Of a stretch of DNA of 64,000 bases, positions 33,535 through 40,796 are shown piece by piece. The notes beneath the pieces were generated by a model that saw only the letters and a program-made list of their open reading frames with translations, was not told the DNA's origin and did no database searches. Each line of letters opens with the position of its first letter. Positions within the stretch are counted from its first letter, which is position 1. A program made the translations under genes and the position numbers. This stretch comes from QYOJ01 sp964616825 (GTDB taxonomy: Bacteria > Bacteroidota > Bacteroidia > Bacteroidales > FEN-979). Where the stretch lies: contig CAZTSX010000012.1 in NCBI GenBank assembly GCA_964616825.1, forward strand, positions 1-64,000, read 5' to 3'.

Positions 33535-33578
33535 TGGACAGGTTAGACACGTTGGACAGGTTAGACGAGCGGACTACC
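33535..33578. repeat. Nonamer array TGGACAGGT/TAGACACGT
   Basis: TGGACAGGT, TAGACACGT, TGGACAGGT, TAGACGAGC, then GGACTACC. Intergenic, between the dehydrogenase promoter and the ORF6N gene end. Confidence 0.75.
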
Positions 33579-33622
33579 GAACTGTGAAAAAATTACGATC
33601 CTTAAAGTGATCTCCGCGTATA

Positions 33623-34174
33623 TCAGTGAGTTTCATTCCGTTTAAATCCGATCAGCCTGCGGTTGTCCTGATCTTCCTGCTGCTTTTTGGCCTGCTCCAA
33701 CTGCTTGAGGTATTCAAAGATCAGCAGGATTTTTTTATCGTGTCGCGAAAGGGCTTGTTCAATCTTTTGCAGTTTCAGCAGAATGTCTTTATGCGTTAAC
33801 ACCATTTCTCGGACTTTCACAAAGACCTCTATGATCCGGATGCTCATTTTCATGGCCCGTTCGCTCCTCAATACATTGGCTAACATCAACACGCCATGCT
33901 CGGTAAAAGCATATGGTAAATGGCCTCCTAGATGCTGTTTGGAAGGTATCGCATTTTGCGATACCATAATATCCGTTTCTTTTTCCGTCAACCTGAACAT
34001 AAAGCTTTCAGGAAAACGCTGTATGTTTCTTTTGACCTGTTCACGCAGACGAATGGCTTTTACCTCATAGAGTTCTGCCAGATCCTTGTCTAACATGATC
34101 TTTTTCCCCCGGATCAGGTATATTTTACTGATGATGGCTTCCTGCGGAACTTTCATCGCATTGAGATCATTCAT
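33623..34174 (-). CDS. ORF6N domain DNA-binding protein
   Basis: 183 aa. The N-terminal 120 residues form an ORF6N domain (YLIRGKKIMLDKDLAELYEV, NIQRFPESFMFRLT, AFTEHGVLMLANVLRSERA), found in phage and plasmid antirepressor-like regulators. The C-terminus is a coiled coil with LQKIEQAL and a Gln/Lys-rich tail. Such genes occur often in Bacteroidota chromosomes outside clear prophages. A decayed second copy lies directly upstream (34208-34291), so the locus has been duplicated or rearranged. Target unknown. Confidence 0.88.
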   Translation of the reverse strand: MNDLNAMKVPQEAIISKIYLIRGKKIMLDKDLAELYEVKAIRLREQVKRNIQRFPESFMFRLTEKETDIMVSQNAIPSKQHLGGHLPYAFTEHGVLMLANVLRSERAMKMSIRIIEVFVKVREMVLTHKDILLKLQKIEQALSRHDKKILLIFEYLKQLEQAKKQQEDQDNRRLIGFKRNETH

Positions 34175-34207
34175 AATTGCGGTCTTACATGAGTAATGGT
34201 ACTACTC

Positions 34208-34291
34208 TTAGAAATCTGATGTCGCAGATTGCGATTTCAAGTTTTCGAACTCCTCTTTTGTGAGACGGAACATAAAATTTTCCGGGGACCA
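34208..34291 (-). pseudogene. Fragment of a second ORF6N gene
   Basis: On the minus strand, WSPENFMFRLTKEEFENLKS and then QSATSDF and a stop match the central part of an ORF6N domain (compare FPESFMFRLT in the neighbouring intact gene). About 28 codons survive, with no start. Confidence 0.6.
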
Positions 34292-34401
34292 TCAATGCAA
34301 TCTTTTCGCTCATAGGTATCGGTTTTATTTTCCCATTAATCGGATTAAAGGCGAAAAGGTTATACGTCGGCTGACGCTTTTTTCTAAAATCAATCAGCTT
34401 T

Positions 34402-34432
34402 CTCCCCCGGGTGGGGGAGGCCAGGTGGGGGC
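34402..34432 (-). repeat. C/G-rich palindromic element, copy 3
   Basis: Read on the minus strand: CAGCCCCCACCTGGCC then TCCCCCACCCGGGGGAGA. Same family as the copies at 19649, 24118, 44780 and 51566, in inverted orientation. It abuts the broken 5' end of a regulator fragment. Confidence 0.75.
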
Positions 34433-34433
34433 T

Positions 34434-34553
34434 GAAAAGGACGAGCTGCTCATGCAGTTTAAAAAAGTGGAAAAACTACCGGGCGATAAGAAAAAACTCG
34501 TCAAAGAATTTCTGGATGCATTCCTGTTTAAAGATATTAACAGAAACAGTTAG
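34434..34553 (+). pseudogene. C-terminal fragment of an XRE-type regulator (tentative)
   Basis: The frame ending at 34553 encodes EKDELLMQFKKVEKLPGDKK, then KLVKEFLDAFLFKDINRNS. This resembles the C-terminal helices of small XRE-family regulators in Bacteroidota. No HTH domain is present: the palindromic element at 34402 replaces the upstream part. The open frame back to 34260 through the repeat is unlikely to be protein. Confidence 0.4.
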
Positions 34554-34570
34554 TTCTTTAGTACAAAGTT

Positions 34571-35059
34571 TTACTTGAAATAGCTAATTGGTGTAATATC
34601 TTTAAAATAATATGTCCGTATAAATTTTCCTTTAATAATTTGACTTATAAAAACATAATTTGCCCCGAAATAACTGCTTCTATTATTTATCGCTGTCGTG
34701 TCAAATTTTTCTGTAAACAGTTTTAAAGGATCCGCAAACTTAACGTATTCTAATAGTCTACATTCATAATCAGGCCTATTTGAATAATTAAATACAATAT
34801 TCCGAGAACAATTCCAAACAGATGAACTTACTTGTTTATCTATTTCGTTTATTCTCTCAATCATCCAAAGAGTATCACAGCTGAATAGATCATCATATAT
34901 ACCATTCTTTAAAGCTTGCTCCCTGCTCCATTTCGCACTGATCGCACAAGTACAAAAACCTTTCTGCTTCCTGTAAAGGTTTTTGATTAGAATTTGCCTA
35001 TTTGATGAACAAGAAATAAATATGACTATTACTATTATTGACAGTACTTTAATTTTCAT
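34571..35059 (-). CDS. Hypothetical lipoprotein
   Basis: 162 aa with a lipoprotein signal (MKIKVLSIIVIVIFISCSSN; lipobox FISC, Cys about 17). The mature part is lysine- and aromatic-rich with several Cys (FCTCAI, FSCDTLW, WNCSRN), which could form disulfides. Not recognised. Its ATG overlaps the stop codon of the frame-corrected upstream gene by ATGA, so the two were probably translated together. Base composition is more AT-rich than the flanking housekeeping genes, hinting at accessory origin. Confidence 0.65.
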   Translation of the reverse strand: MKIKVLSIIVIVIFISCSSNRQILIKNLYRKQKGFCTCAISAKWSREQALKNGIYDDLFSCDTLWMIERINEIDKQVSSSVWNCSRNIVFNYSNRPDYECRLLEYVKFADPLKLFTEKFDTTAINNRSSYFGANYVFISQIIKGKFIRTYYFKDITPISYFK

Positions 35060-35665
35060 TTTCTTCGATAATTATATGGTAAGCCAATAGGTATACTTCC
35101 CTTCCAACCAACAATTATTGGATAAAAAAGGCTATTTCCTCTTTTATCAATTTTAAAAAGAAAACATCATATTGACCAGTAGCAAGTATTCCAAGATTCC
35201 CGAAAAGCCAGATCGAATTGTTTGATCCTTTTAAATAATCTATTCTGTAGAAATGGTCATAATCGAATAGTTTATACTCCTTTTTCCAGATCGTATTTAA
35301 ATTTGAGTCTATTTTCATAATTAACAACTTTTCCGCATATATAGGAGGATATGAGATAGATCCGAAAAGAAGAAACTGATGATTCTGTGCTTTACAAATC
35401 TTGAATATCCGGGTCACAGTATCAGAGAAAACCACCTGCCTGCTGAGCGTATCACTTGCTGATCTGATTTTGTAGATAAGACCTTTGTAAGCGCTAGGTT
35501 GATTATTATATCCCGCGTATCCTACTGCGTAGAAAGAACCTGGGAGATCTTCGGTTATATCAAGTACGCGCTCATCCCGTGGATTCTGAAATAGAACCTC
35601 GAAACCTGATTGAGCATTTACAGAAAAAAAGCAAACAAAAAAATAACACTAAAAAATAATCTCAT
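35056..35665 (-). pseudogene. Secreted hypothetical protein interrupted by two 1-base frameshifts
   Basis: ATG at 35665 starts a signal peptide that is only complete if one T is added to the run opposite 35637-35643, giving MRLFFSVIFFVCFFSVNAQ. The main frame then reads FEVLFQNPRDERVLDITEDL to FGNLGILATGQYDVFFLK. Near 35151 one more base is needed to continue as IDKRGNSLFYPIIVGWKGS and PIGLPYNYRRK, ending exactly in an ATGA overlap with the next gene. The product, about 200 aa, resembles secreted propeller-like proteins. Both breaks lie in homopolymers, so sequencing error or decay are both possible. Confidence 0.6.
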
Positions 35666-35967
35666 TATCTAAAAATAAAATATGGATGATCTCTATTCAA
35701 GTTTTGAGACTATCCGGATTTTCTGTAGGGTAACAACTATCTTCTGCCCCCTGTTGGCTCATTCGTATCAATCCAGTAATTCACTATTTTGAATACCTCC
35801 AACTCCTTCAATTCCTTTGTTAATTGGATGAACTGATGCTGCTCTTTGTTGCATCAATTGAACAATATCAGAAAAAAATAGAAATTGAAGATATTTCACT
35901 CAGTAAAGTTATGTATAAATGTCATATGGATATCAATTTTATAATTTCATGCCCCCTTTTTTCCCTA
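35666..35967. other. Intergenic stretch without recognised gene
   Basis: AT-rich. On the minus strand between about 35730 and 35860, NKEQHQFIQLTKELKELEVF and KIVNYWIDTNEPTGGR look like a decayed coding stretch, with no start and no family recognised. No RNA gene was seen. Confidence 0.3.
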
Positions 35968-36017
35968 ATGACCATATTGACCTTACTGACTTCCTGACCT
36001 TCTATCCTCCTGATCTC
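35968..36017. repeat. Nonamer/octamer array TTGACCTTA/CTGACCTT
   Basis: ATGACCATA, TTGACCTTA, CTGACTTC, CTGACCTT, CTATCCTC, CTGATCTC: degenerate tandem units just upstream of the cysS promoter. Confidence 0.65.
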
Positions 36018-36045
36018 TTGGCTGCCATGAATTCATTAAATTTCC

Positions 36046-36053
36046 TAATTTTG
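36046..36053 (+). promoter_or_regulatory. -7 element of cysS
   Basis: TAATTTTG, 20 bases before ATG 36073. Confidence 0.6.
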
Positions 36054-36072
36054 TAGCAGAATACGTTGATCC

Positions 36073-37614
36073 ATGGAGCATAACCTGACAGTTTACAATA
36101 CGCTGACCCGAAAAAAAGAGCTTTTCAAACCGTTGAAAGAGCCTTTTACAGGGATGTATGTGTGTGGCCCAACAGTCTATGGCGACCCACACCTGGGTCA
36201 TTCTCGCCCTGCAATCGCTTTCGACCTGGTGTTCCGGTATTTGAAGCATCTTGGCTACAAGGTCAGGTATGTCAGGAATATCACTGACGTGGGGCATCTG
36301 GAACAGGATCTGGATGAAGGGGAAGATAAGATCGCCAGGAAGGCAAGATTGGAAAAGATTGAACCGATGGAGGTAGTTCAATATTACAGCGATCGTTATT
36401 ACGACTTCATGGAGATGCTCAACGTGGAGCGCCCCAGCATCGAGCCCCGGGCTTCCGGACACATCATTGAGCAGATCAGCATGATTGAGCGAATCCTGAA
36501 AGCAGGATATGGATATGTTGTCAACGGATCAGTTTACTTCGATGTAGAGAAGTATAATAAATCATACAATTACGGGAAACTATCGGGGCGCAAGCTGGAC
36601 GACCTGATTGCCTACACGCGGGAGCTTGAAGGACAAGCAGAGAAGAGAAATCCGGTAGATTTTGCTCTTTGGAAGAAAGCTCAACCCGATCATATCATGC
36701 GCTGGTCTTCACCCTGGAGTGAGGGATTTCCCGGCTGGCACCTTGAATGCTCAGCGATGGGGACAAAATACCTGGGTGAAGAGTTTGACATCCATGGCGG
36801 TGGCATTGACCTGCTATTCCCCCATCATGAATGTGAGATCGCACAATCGAGGGTAGCCAACGGTAAAGATGCCGTTCGATACTGGTTACACAACAATATG
36901 ATCACGATCAATGGTAAGAAAATGGGCAAATCACTCGGGAATGCCGTGACACTGGAAGAGTTCTTTTCAGGGAAACACCCGCTTCTGGAGCAAGCTTATA
37001 GCCCGATGACCATCCGGTTCTTTATCCTTCAGGCTCACTACAGGAGCACACTGGATTTCTCGAATGAAGCGTTGCAGGCAGCGGAGAAAGGATTGAAAAG
37101 ATTGATGGCAGGCATGGGAACGTTGAATGCATTGGTTCCGACTGAAAAGGGACAAAGGCATAAAGGCACAGAGGAACAAATTCACCATGGCGCCACTGCA
37201 CCACTGCACCATGGCACCTCTAATCCAGCATCCAGCATCCAGCATCTAGCATCCAGTTGTTATTCCGCCATGAACGACGACTTCAACAGTCCGGTTGTGA
37301 TCGCAAACCTTTTTGATGGACTTAAGATAATCTTTGCGCTGAAGGAAGGAAAAATGAAACTCACAACGAAGGAGTTGATGCAATTGAAGGAACTGTATGA
37401 CACATATGTATTCGATATCCTTGGCCTGAAAGATGAAACCTCTGCAGATCAGCCGGAAACAGTTGATGAACTGATGAACCTGATCATTGAAATGCGAAAA
37501 AATGCACGGGAGAAGAAAGATTGGGACCAATCTGATCAAATCCGCGACAACCTGGCAAAACTTGGCATCATCATCAAGGATACAAATGAAGGAGCCAGTT
37601 GGGAAAAGGAGTGA
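36073..37614 (+). CDS. cysS: Cysteine--tRNA ligase
   Basis: Class I synthetase charging tRNA-Cys, 513 aa. Zn-binding Cys in MYVCGPTVY, HIGH-like motif GDPHLGHSRP (about 37-46), WHLECSAMG and FDIHGGGIDLLFPHHECEIAQ (central zinc/cysteine site), and the KMSKS equivalent KKMGKSLGN (about 280-288). Between VPTEKG and CYSAMNDDFNSP (about residues 357-396) a stretch of roughly 37 residues is encoded entirely by three different short tandem arrays, in frame. The family usually has a short linker here. The gene looks otherwise intact, so the insertion is probably tolerated. Confidence 0.95.
   Translation: MEHNLTVYNTLTRKKELFKPLKEPFTGMYVCGPTVYGDPHLGHSRPAIAFDLVFRYLKHLGYKVRYVRNITDVGHLEQDLDEGEDKIARKARLEKIEPMEVVQYYSDRYYDFMEMLNVERPSIEPRASGHIIEQISMIERILKAGYGYVVNGSVYFDVEKYNKSYNYGKLSGRKLDDLIAYTRELEGQAEKRNPVDFALWKKAQPDHIMRWSSPWSEGFPGWHLECSAMGTKYLGEEFDIHGGGIDLLFPHHECEIAQSRVANGKDAVRYWLHNNMITINGKKMGKSLGNAVTLEEFFSGKHPLLEQAYSPMTIRFFILQAHYRSTLDFSNEALQAAEKGLKRLMAGMGTLNALVPTEKGQRHKGTEEQIHHGATAPLHHGTSNPASSIQHLASSCYSAMNDDFNSPVVIANLFDGLKIIFALKEGKMKLTTKELMQLKELYDTYVFDILGLKDETSADQPETVDELMNLIIEMRKNAREKKDWDQSDQIRDNLAKLGIIIKDTNEGASWEKE
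37149..37180. repeat. Octamer array GGCATAAA x4 inside cysS
   Basis: GGGACAAA, GGCATAAA, GGCACAGA, GGAACAAA, in frame within cysS. The same word family is found at 55941. Confidence 0.85.
37183..37218. repeat. Octamer array CACCATGG x4.5 inside cysS
   Basis: CACCATGG, CGCCACTG, CACCACTG, CACCATGG, CACC: second in-frame array within cysS, coding for a His/Ala/Pro-rich stretch. Confidence 0.88.
37225..37258. repeat. Heptamer array CCAGCAT x4-5 inside cysS
   Basis: CCAGCAT, CCAGCAT, CCAGCAT, CTAGCAT, CCAGTT: third in-frame array. Same heptamer family as 16813 and 44819 (CCRGYAT), including the CT-start variant unit. Confidence 0.9.
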
Positions 37615-37616
37615 TG

Positions 37617-37656
37617 AGGCGATAAGGTGTCAAGGTGACAAGGCAACAAGGCAATT
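37617..37656. repeat. Octamer array AGGTGACA x5
   Basis: AGGCGATA, AGGTGTCA, AGGTGACA, AGGCAACA, AGGCAATT, directly after the cysS stop codon. Confidence 0.88.
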
Positions 37657-37766
37657 AATAGAACATAATTTAATGATATGAAATATCCATCAAACCATGT
37701 TCATACCACGCGGGAATGATTATAATGGATATTCCATTTGACCATTAAAATCAAAATTATAATCAA

Positions 37767-39455
37767 ATGAAACGCGTTAACTATTTTCTACTGGCAATAT
37801 TGGTAATGGCTATATTTACCGGGTGCCGGACAAAACAAAAAGAGATGAAAGAGGAGCTGATTAATTTTATCAAAGCACATGATTCGGTTGTCATTCCATT
37901 GGCGAAAAAAGCGAATCTGGCATACTGGAATGCCGCTATTTCAGGATCAGAGGAGGATTTCAAAAAAGCAGAGGAGTTGCAGCTGAAATTAATCGAGTTT
38001 TATGCAGACACAACCGCTCTTCAAACACTTCAGAAGATCAAAGTATCCGGACTTGTCAACGATACTTTGCTAGCCAGGCAGCTTGATCTGCTCTATACCC
38101 AGTTTCTGATGGCAAAAGCCGACACATCAAAGCTGAATGCTATCGTGAGAATGGAGACGAAGATTGAACGGGAATTTTCCGTTTTCCGCACAGATTTGAA
38201 CGGGAAAAAAATGACAGACAACGATGTGGAAGAGGTTTTGCGAAGATCCAGGAACATGAAAAAACAGAAAGATGTCTGGAATGCCCAGAAAAAAATTGGC
38301 CGGGTTGTTGCAGAAGATATCAAGAAGTTGATAGTTATGCGCAACGAAGTTGCTGATGATATGGGTTTCAAAAATTATCACCAGATGAAGCTTATCCTGA
38401 ATGAGCAAAAACCGAGAGTTATAACCAGTCTCTTTGACGAACTCGATACCCTCACCGGTGATGCCTTTGCTGAGGTGAAGAGTAATGTTGATGGCTATCT
38501 GGTCGACTACTATGGCCTCAAGAATGAGGATGAGTTGATGCCGTGGAATTACCAGAATCGCTTTTTCCAGGAGGCACCGAGGATCTATGATGTGGACCTG
38601 AGCTCATACTATGCAGATAAAAACCTGGAGACATTGACGATTGATTACTTTAACGGGATTGGGCTTCCCATCGAGGATATGCTGAAAAACAGTGACCTTT
38701 ACGAGAAAGAGGGCAAAAACCAGCATGCCTTCTGTATCAGTATCGATCGGTTAAAGGATGTGCGTGTGTTGTGTAATGTTAAGCCAAACTCCTACTGGAT
38801 GAACACCATGCTTCATGAATATGGCCACGCCCTTTATGATTATAACATTTACGAAAACTTTCCCTTTGTGTTGAGGGAACCGGCTGCAACATTTACCACG
38901 GAAGCGATAGCCATGATATTCGGCAGGTTTGCTTCAAATCCGCAATGGCTGCAGGATATAGTTGGAGTCAGCGAAGAGGAAAAGATGAAGATTGCCGAAA
39001 GCTGTTTCAAAACTCTTCGATTGGAACAACTTGTTTTCAGTCGGTGGTCACAGGTCATGTACCGTTTTGAGAAAGCGATGTATGAAGACCCGGAACAAGA
39101 TTTGAATACCCTCTGGTGGGACCTGGTTGAGAAATATCAACTCATGAATCGTCCTCCCGACCGTGACGAACCAGACTGGGCGACCAAGATCCATATCGCT
39201 CTCTTCCCATGCTATTATCACAACTATCTCTTAGGGGAACTGCTTGCATCACAACTCTATTTTTACATCGTGGAAAACATCGTCCGGTCGGATGATTACA
39301 AATTCCAGAGTTTTGCGAATAATAAAGAGGTTGGAGATTACCTTCGTAACAATGTCTTTTCAGTCGGATCAAAATACTACTGGGACGATATGATCAAGCG
39401 GGCAACAGGGGAGAATCTTACTCCTCGATTCTATGCAAAGCAGTTTGTGGAGTAA
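37767..39455 (+). CDS. M2-family zinc metallopeptidase, lipoprotein
   Basis: Peptidyl-dipeptidase A-like protease, 562 aa, probably anchored to a membrane: the leader ends AIFTGCRTK (Cys about 20). Zinc motif HEYGH (about 350-354), with the third ligand Glu probably in FTTEAIAMIFGR (about 373). The N-terminal AYWNAAISGSEEDFKKAEEL is typical of bacterial M2 proteins and the rest is helical. M3-family oligoendopeptidases are the main alternative. It would trim peptides outside the cytoplasm, which fits a protein-fermenting lifestyle. Monocistronic. Confidence 0.85.
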   Translation: MKRVNYFLLAILVMAIFTGCRTKQKEMKEELINFIKAHDSVVIPLAKKANLAYWNAAISGSEEDFKKAEELQLKLIEFYADTTALQTLQKIKVSGLVNDTLLARQLDLLYTQFLMAKADTSKLNAIVRMETKIEREFSVFRTDLNGKKMTDNDVEEVLRRSRNMKKQKDVWNAQKKIGRVVAEDIKKLIVMRNEVADDMGFKNYHQMKLILNEQKPRVITSLFDELDTLTGDAFAEVKSNVDGYLVDYYGLKNEDELMPWNYQNRFFQEAPRIYDVDLSSYYADKNLETLTIDYFNGIGLPIEDMLKNSDLYEKEGKNQHAFCISIDRLKDVRVLCNVKPNSYWMNTMLHEYGHALYDYNIYENFPFVLREPAATFTTEAIAMIFGRFASNPQWLQDIVGVSEEEKMKIAESCFKTLRLEQLVFSRWSQVMYRFEKAMYEDPEQDLNTLWWDLVEKYQLMNRPPDRDEPDWATKIHIALFPCYYHNYLLGELLASQLYFYIVENIVRSDDYKFQSFANNKEVGDYLRNNVFSVGSKYYWDDMIKRATGENLTPRFYAKQFVE

Positions 39456-39476
39456 AATCACACCAGTTCATTCGGA

Positions 39477-40757
39477 TCAAACTGCCTTTACCAGAAAATA
39501 ATTCTTTTTTCCTTTTTGAACCAGGATATATAGATCCTGAATCAGGCTGGATGTTCCCACCATAAACTTCTCATCCACCTTCTGCTTGTTTATGGAAACA
39601 CCGTTATCTTTCAGCATCCGGCGGGCTTCCCCTTTCGAGGGGAAGATCCCGGTAAGTTCTACCAGAAACTCAACTATGGGAACGGATTTTCCTATTTCAT
39701 GTTTCCCAACTTCAAACTGAGGAACTCCTTCAAAAACGGAACGAAGCATGTGTTCAGGAAGTCTGAGGAGATTCTCGGTTGTTCCATTTCCAAAGAGGAT
39801 TTCAGAGGCTTCCACAGCTGACGAAGAATCGGCCTCTGAATGAACCCTGATCGTAATATCTTTGGCAAGCGCTTTCTGGAGGATCCGCAAATGTGGTGCT
39901 TCAGCATGATTTTTTACCAGGAGATCAATCTCCGCTTCTGAAAGCAATGTAAACGTCTTGATATAGTCAGCCGCATCCTCATCACTGGTGTTGAGCCAGA
40001 ACTGATAAAATTTGTACGGGGATGTCCTTTCGGGATCAAGCCAGATATTTCCCTCCTCGGTTTTTCCGAACTTCCCACCATCAGTTTTAGTGATTAACGG
40101 ACAGGTGAGGGCATAGGCTTCGCCTCTCAGCTTACGACGAATTAACTCTGTTCCGGTTACGATATTTCCCCACTGGTCGGAGCCACCCATCTGAAGCTTG
40201 ACCTGCTTGTTTTCATAGAGCCAGCAGAAGTCATAACCCTGAACAAGCTGGTAAGAGAACTCGGCGAACGAGATGCCGGAACCCGAATCCATCCGGTTTT
40301 TAACAGAGTCCTTGGCAACCATGTAATTGACAGTGAGGTGCTTACCCACATCACGCAGGAAATCAAGCAGGCTGAATTCTTTGGTCCAGTCATAGTTGTT
40401 GACCATCTCAGCAGAGTTCTTCCCACAATCAAAATCAAGGAATTTCTCCAGCTGGGTTTTCATGGCTTGCTGGTTGGATCTTAATGTATTTTCGTCTATC
40501 AGGTTTCGCTCTTCGGATTTACCTGCCGGATCCCCAATCATTCCGGTTGCCCCACCAATAAGTGCAATAGGCTTATGGCCTGCACGTTGCAGGTGGACCA
40601 GCATCATGATGGAAGCGAGGTTGCCGATATGTAATGAATCCGAGGTGGGATCGTACCCGATGTAGGCCGAGGTCATCTCTTTCTGTAGTTGCTCCTCTGT
40701 TCCCGGAGTCATATCATGGATCATCCCTCTCCAACGTAATTCTTCAATAAAATTCAT
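39477..40757 (-). CDS. tyrS: Tyrosine--tRNA ligase
   Basis: Class I synthetase charging tRNA-Tyr, 426 aa. YIGYDPTSDSLHIGNLASIM contains the HIGH equivalent (HIGN, about 45-48); YQLVQGYDF and QMGGSDQWGNI bind tyrosine; the KMSKS-like loop is KFGKTEEGN. The C-terminal S4 RNA-binding domain is from about 350 (GEARRMLKDNGVSIN). The start at 40757 (MNFIEEL) is chosen because TACTTTTG at 40774-40781 overlaps the earlier ATG. Convergent with the M2 peptidase. Confidence 0.97.
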   Translation of the reverse strand: MNFIEELRWRGMIHDMTPGTEEQLQKEMTSAYIGYDPTSDSLHIGNLASIMMLVHLQRAGHKPIALIGGATGMIGDPAGKSEERNLIDENTLRSNQQAMKTQLEKFLDFDCGKNSAEMVNNYDWTKEFSLLDFLRDVGKHLTVNYMVAKDSVKNRMDSGSGISFAEFSYQLVQGYDFCWLYENKQVKLQMGGSDQWGNIVTGTELIRRKLRGEAYALTCPLITKTDGGKFGKTEEGNIWLDPERTSPYKFYQFWLNTSDEDAADYIKTFTLLSEAEIDLLVKNHAEAPHLRILQKALAKDITIRVHSEADSSSAVEASEILFGNGTTENLLRLPEHMLRSVFEGVPQFEVGKHEIGKSVPIVEFLVELTGIFPSKGEARRMLKDNGVSINKQKVDEKFMVGTSSLIQDLYILVQKGKKNYFLVKAV

Positions 40758-40773
40758 CACAGAATATTTTTGC

Positions 40774-40781
40774 AAAAGTAT
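40774..40781 (-). promoter_or_regulatory. -7 element of tyrS
   Basis: Minus-strand TACTTTTG (plus CAAAAGTA), 17 bases before the start. Confidence 0.6.
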
Positions 40782-40796
40782 GAAAATTGAGAGACA

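Noticed and set aside
34260..34553. 97-codon open frame as a whole gene
   Set aside because: Its first half runs through a palindromic repeat and sequence antisense to an ORF6N fragment; only the last 39 codons look like protein.
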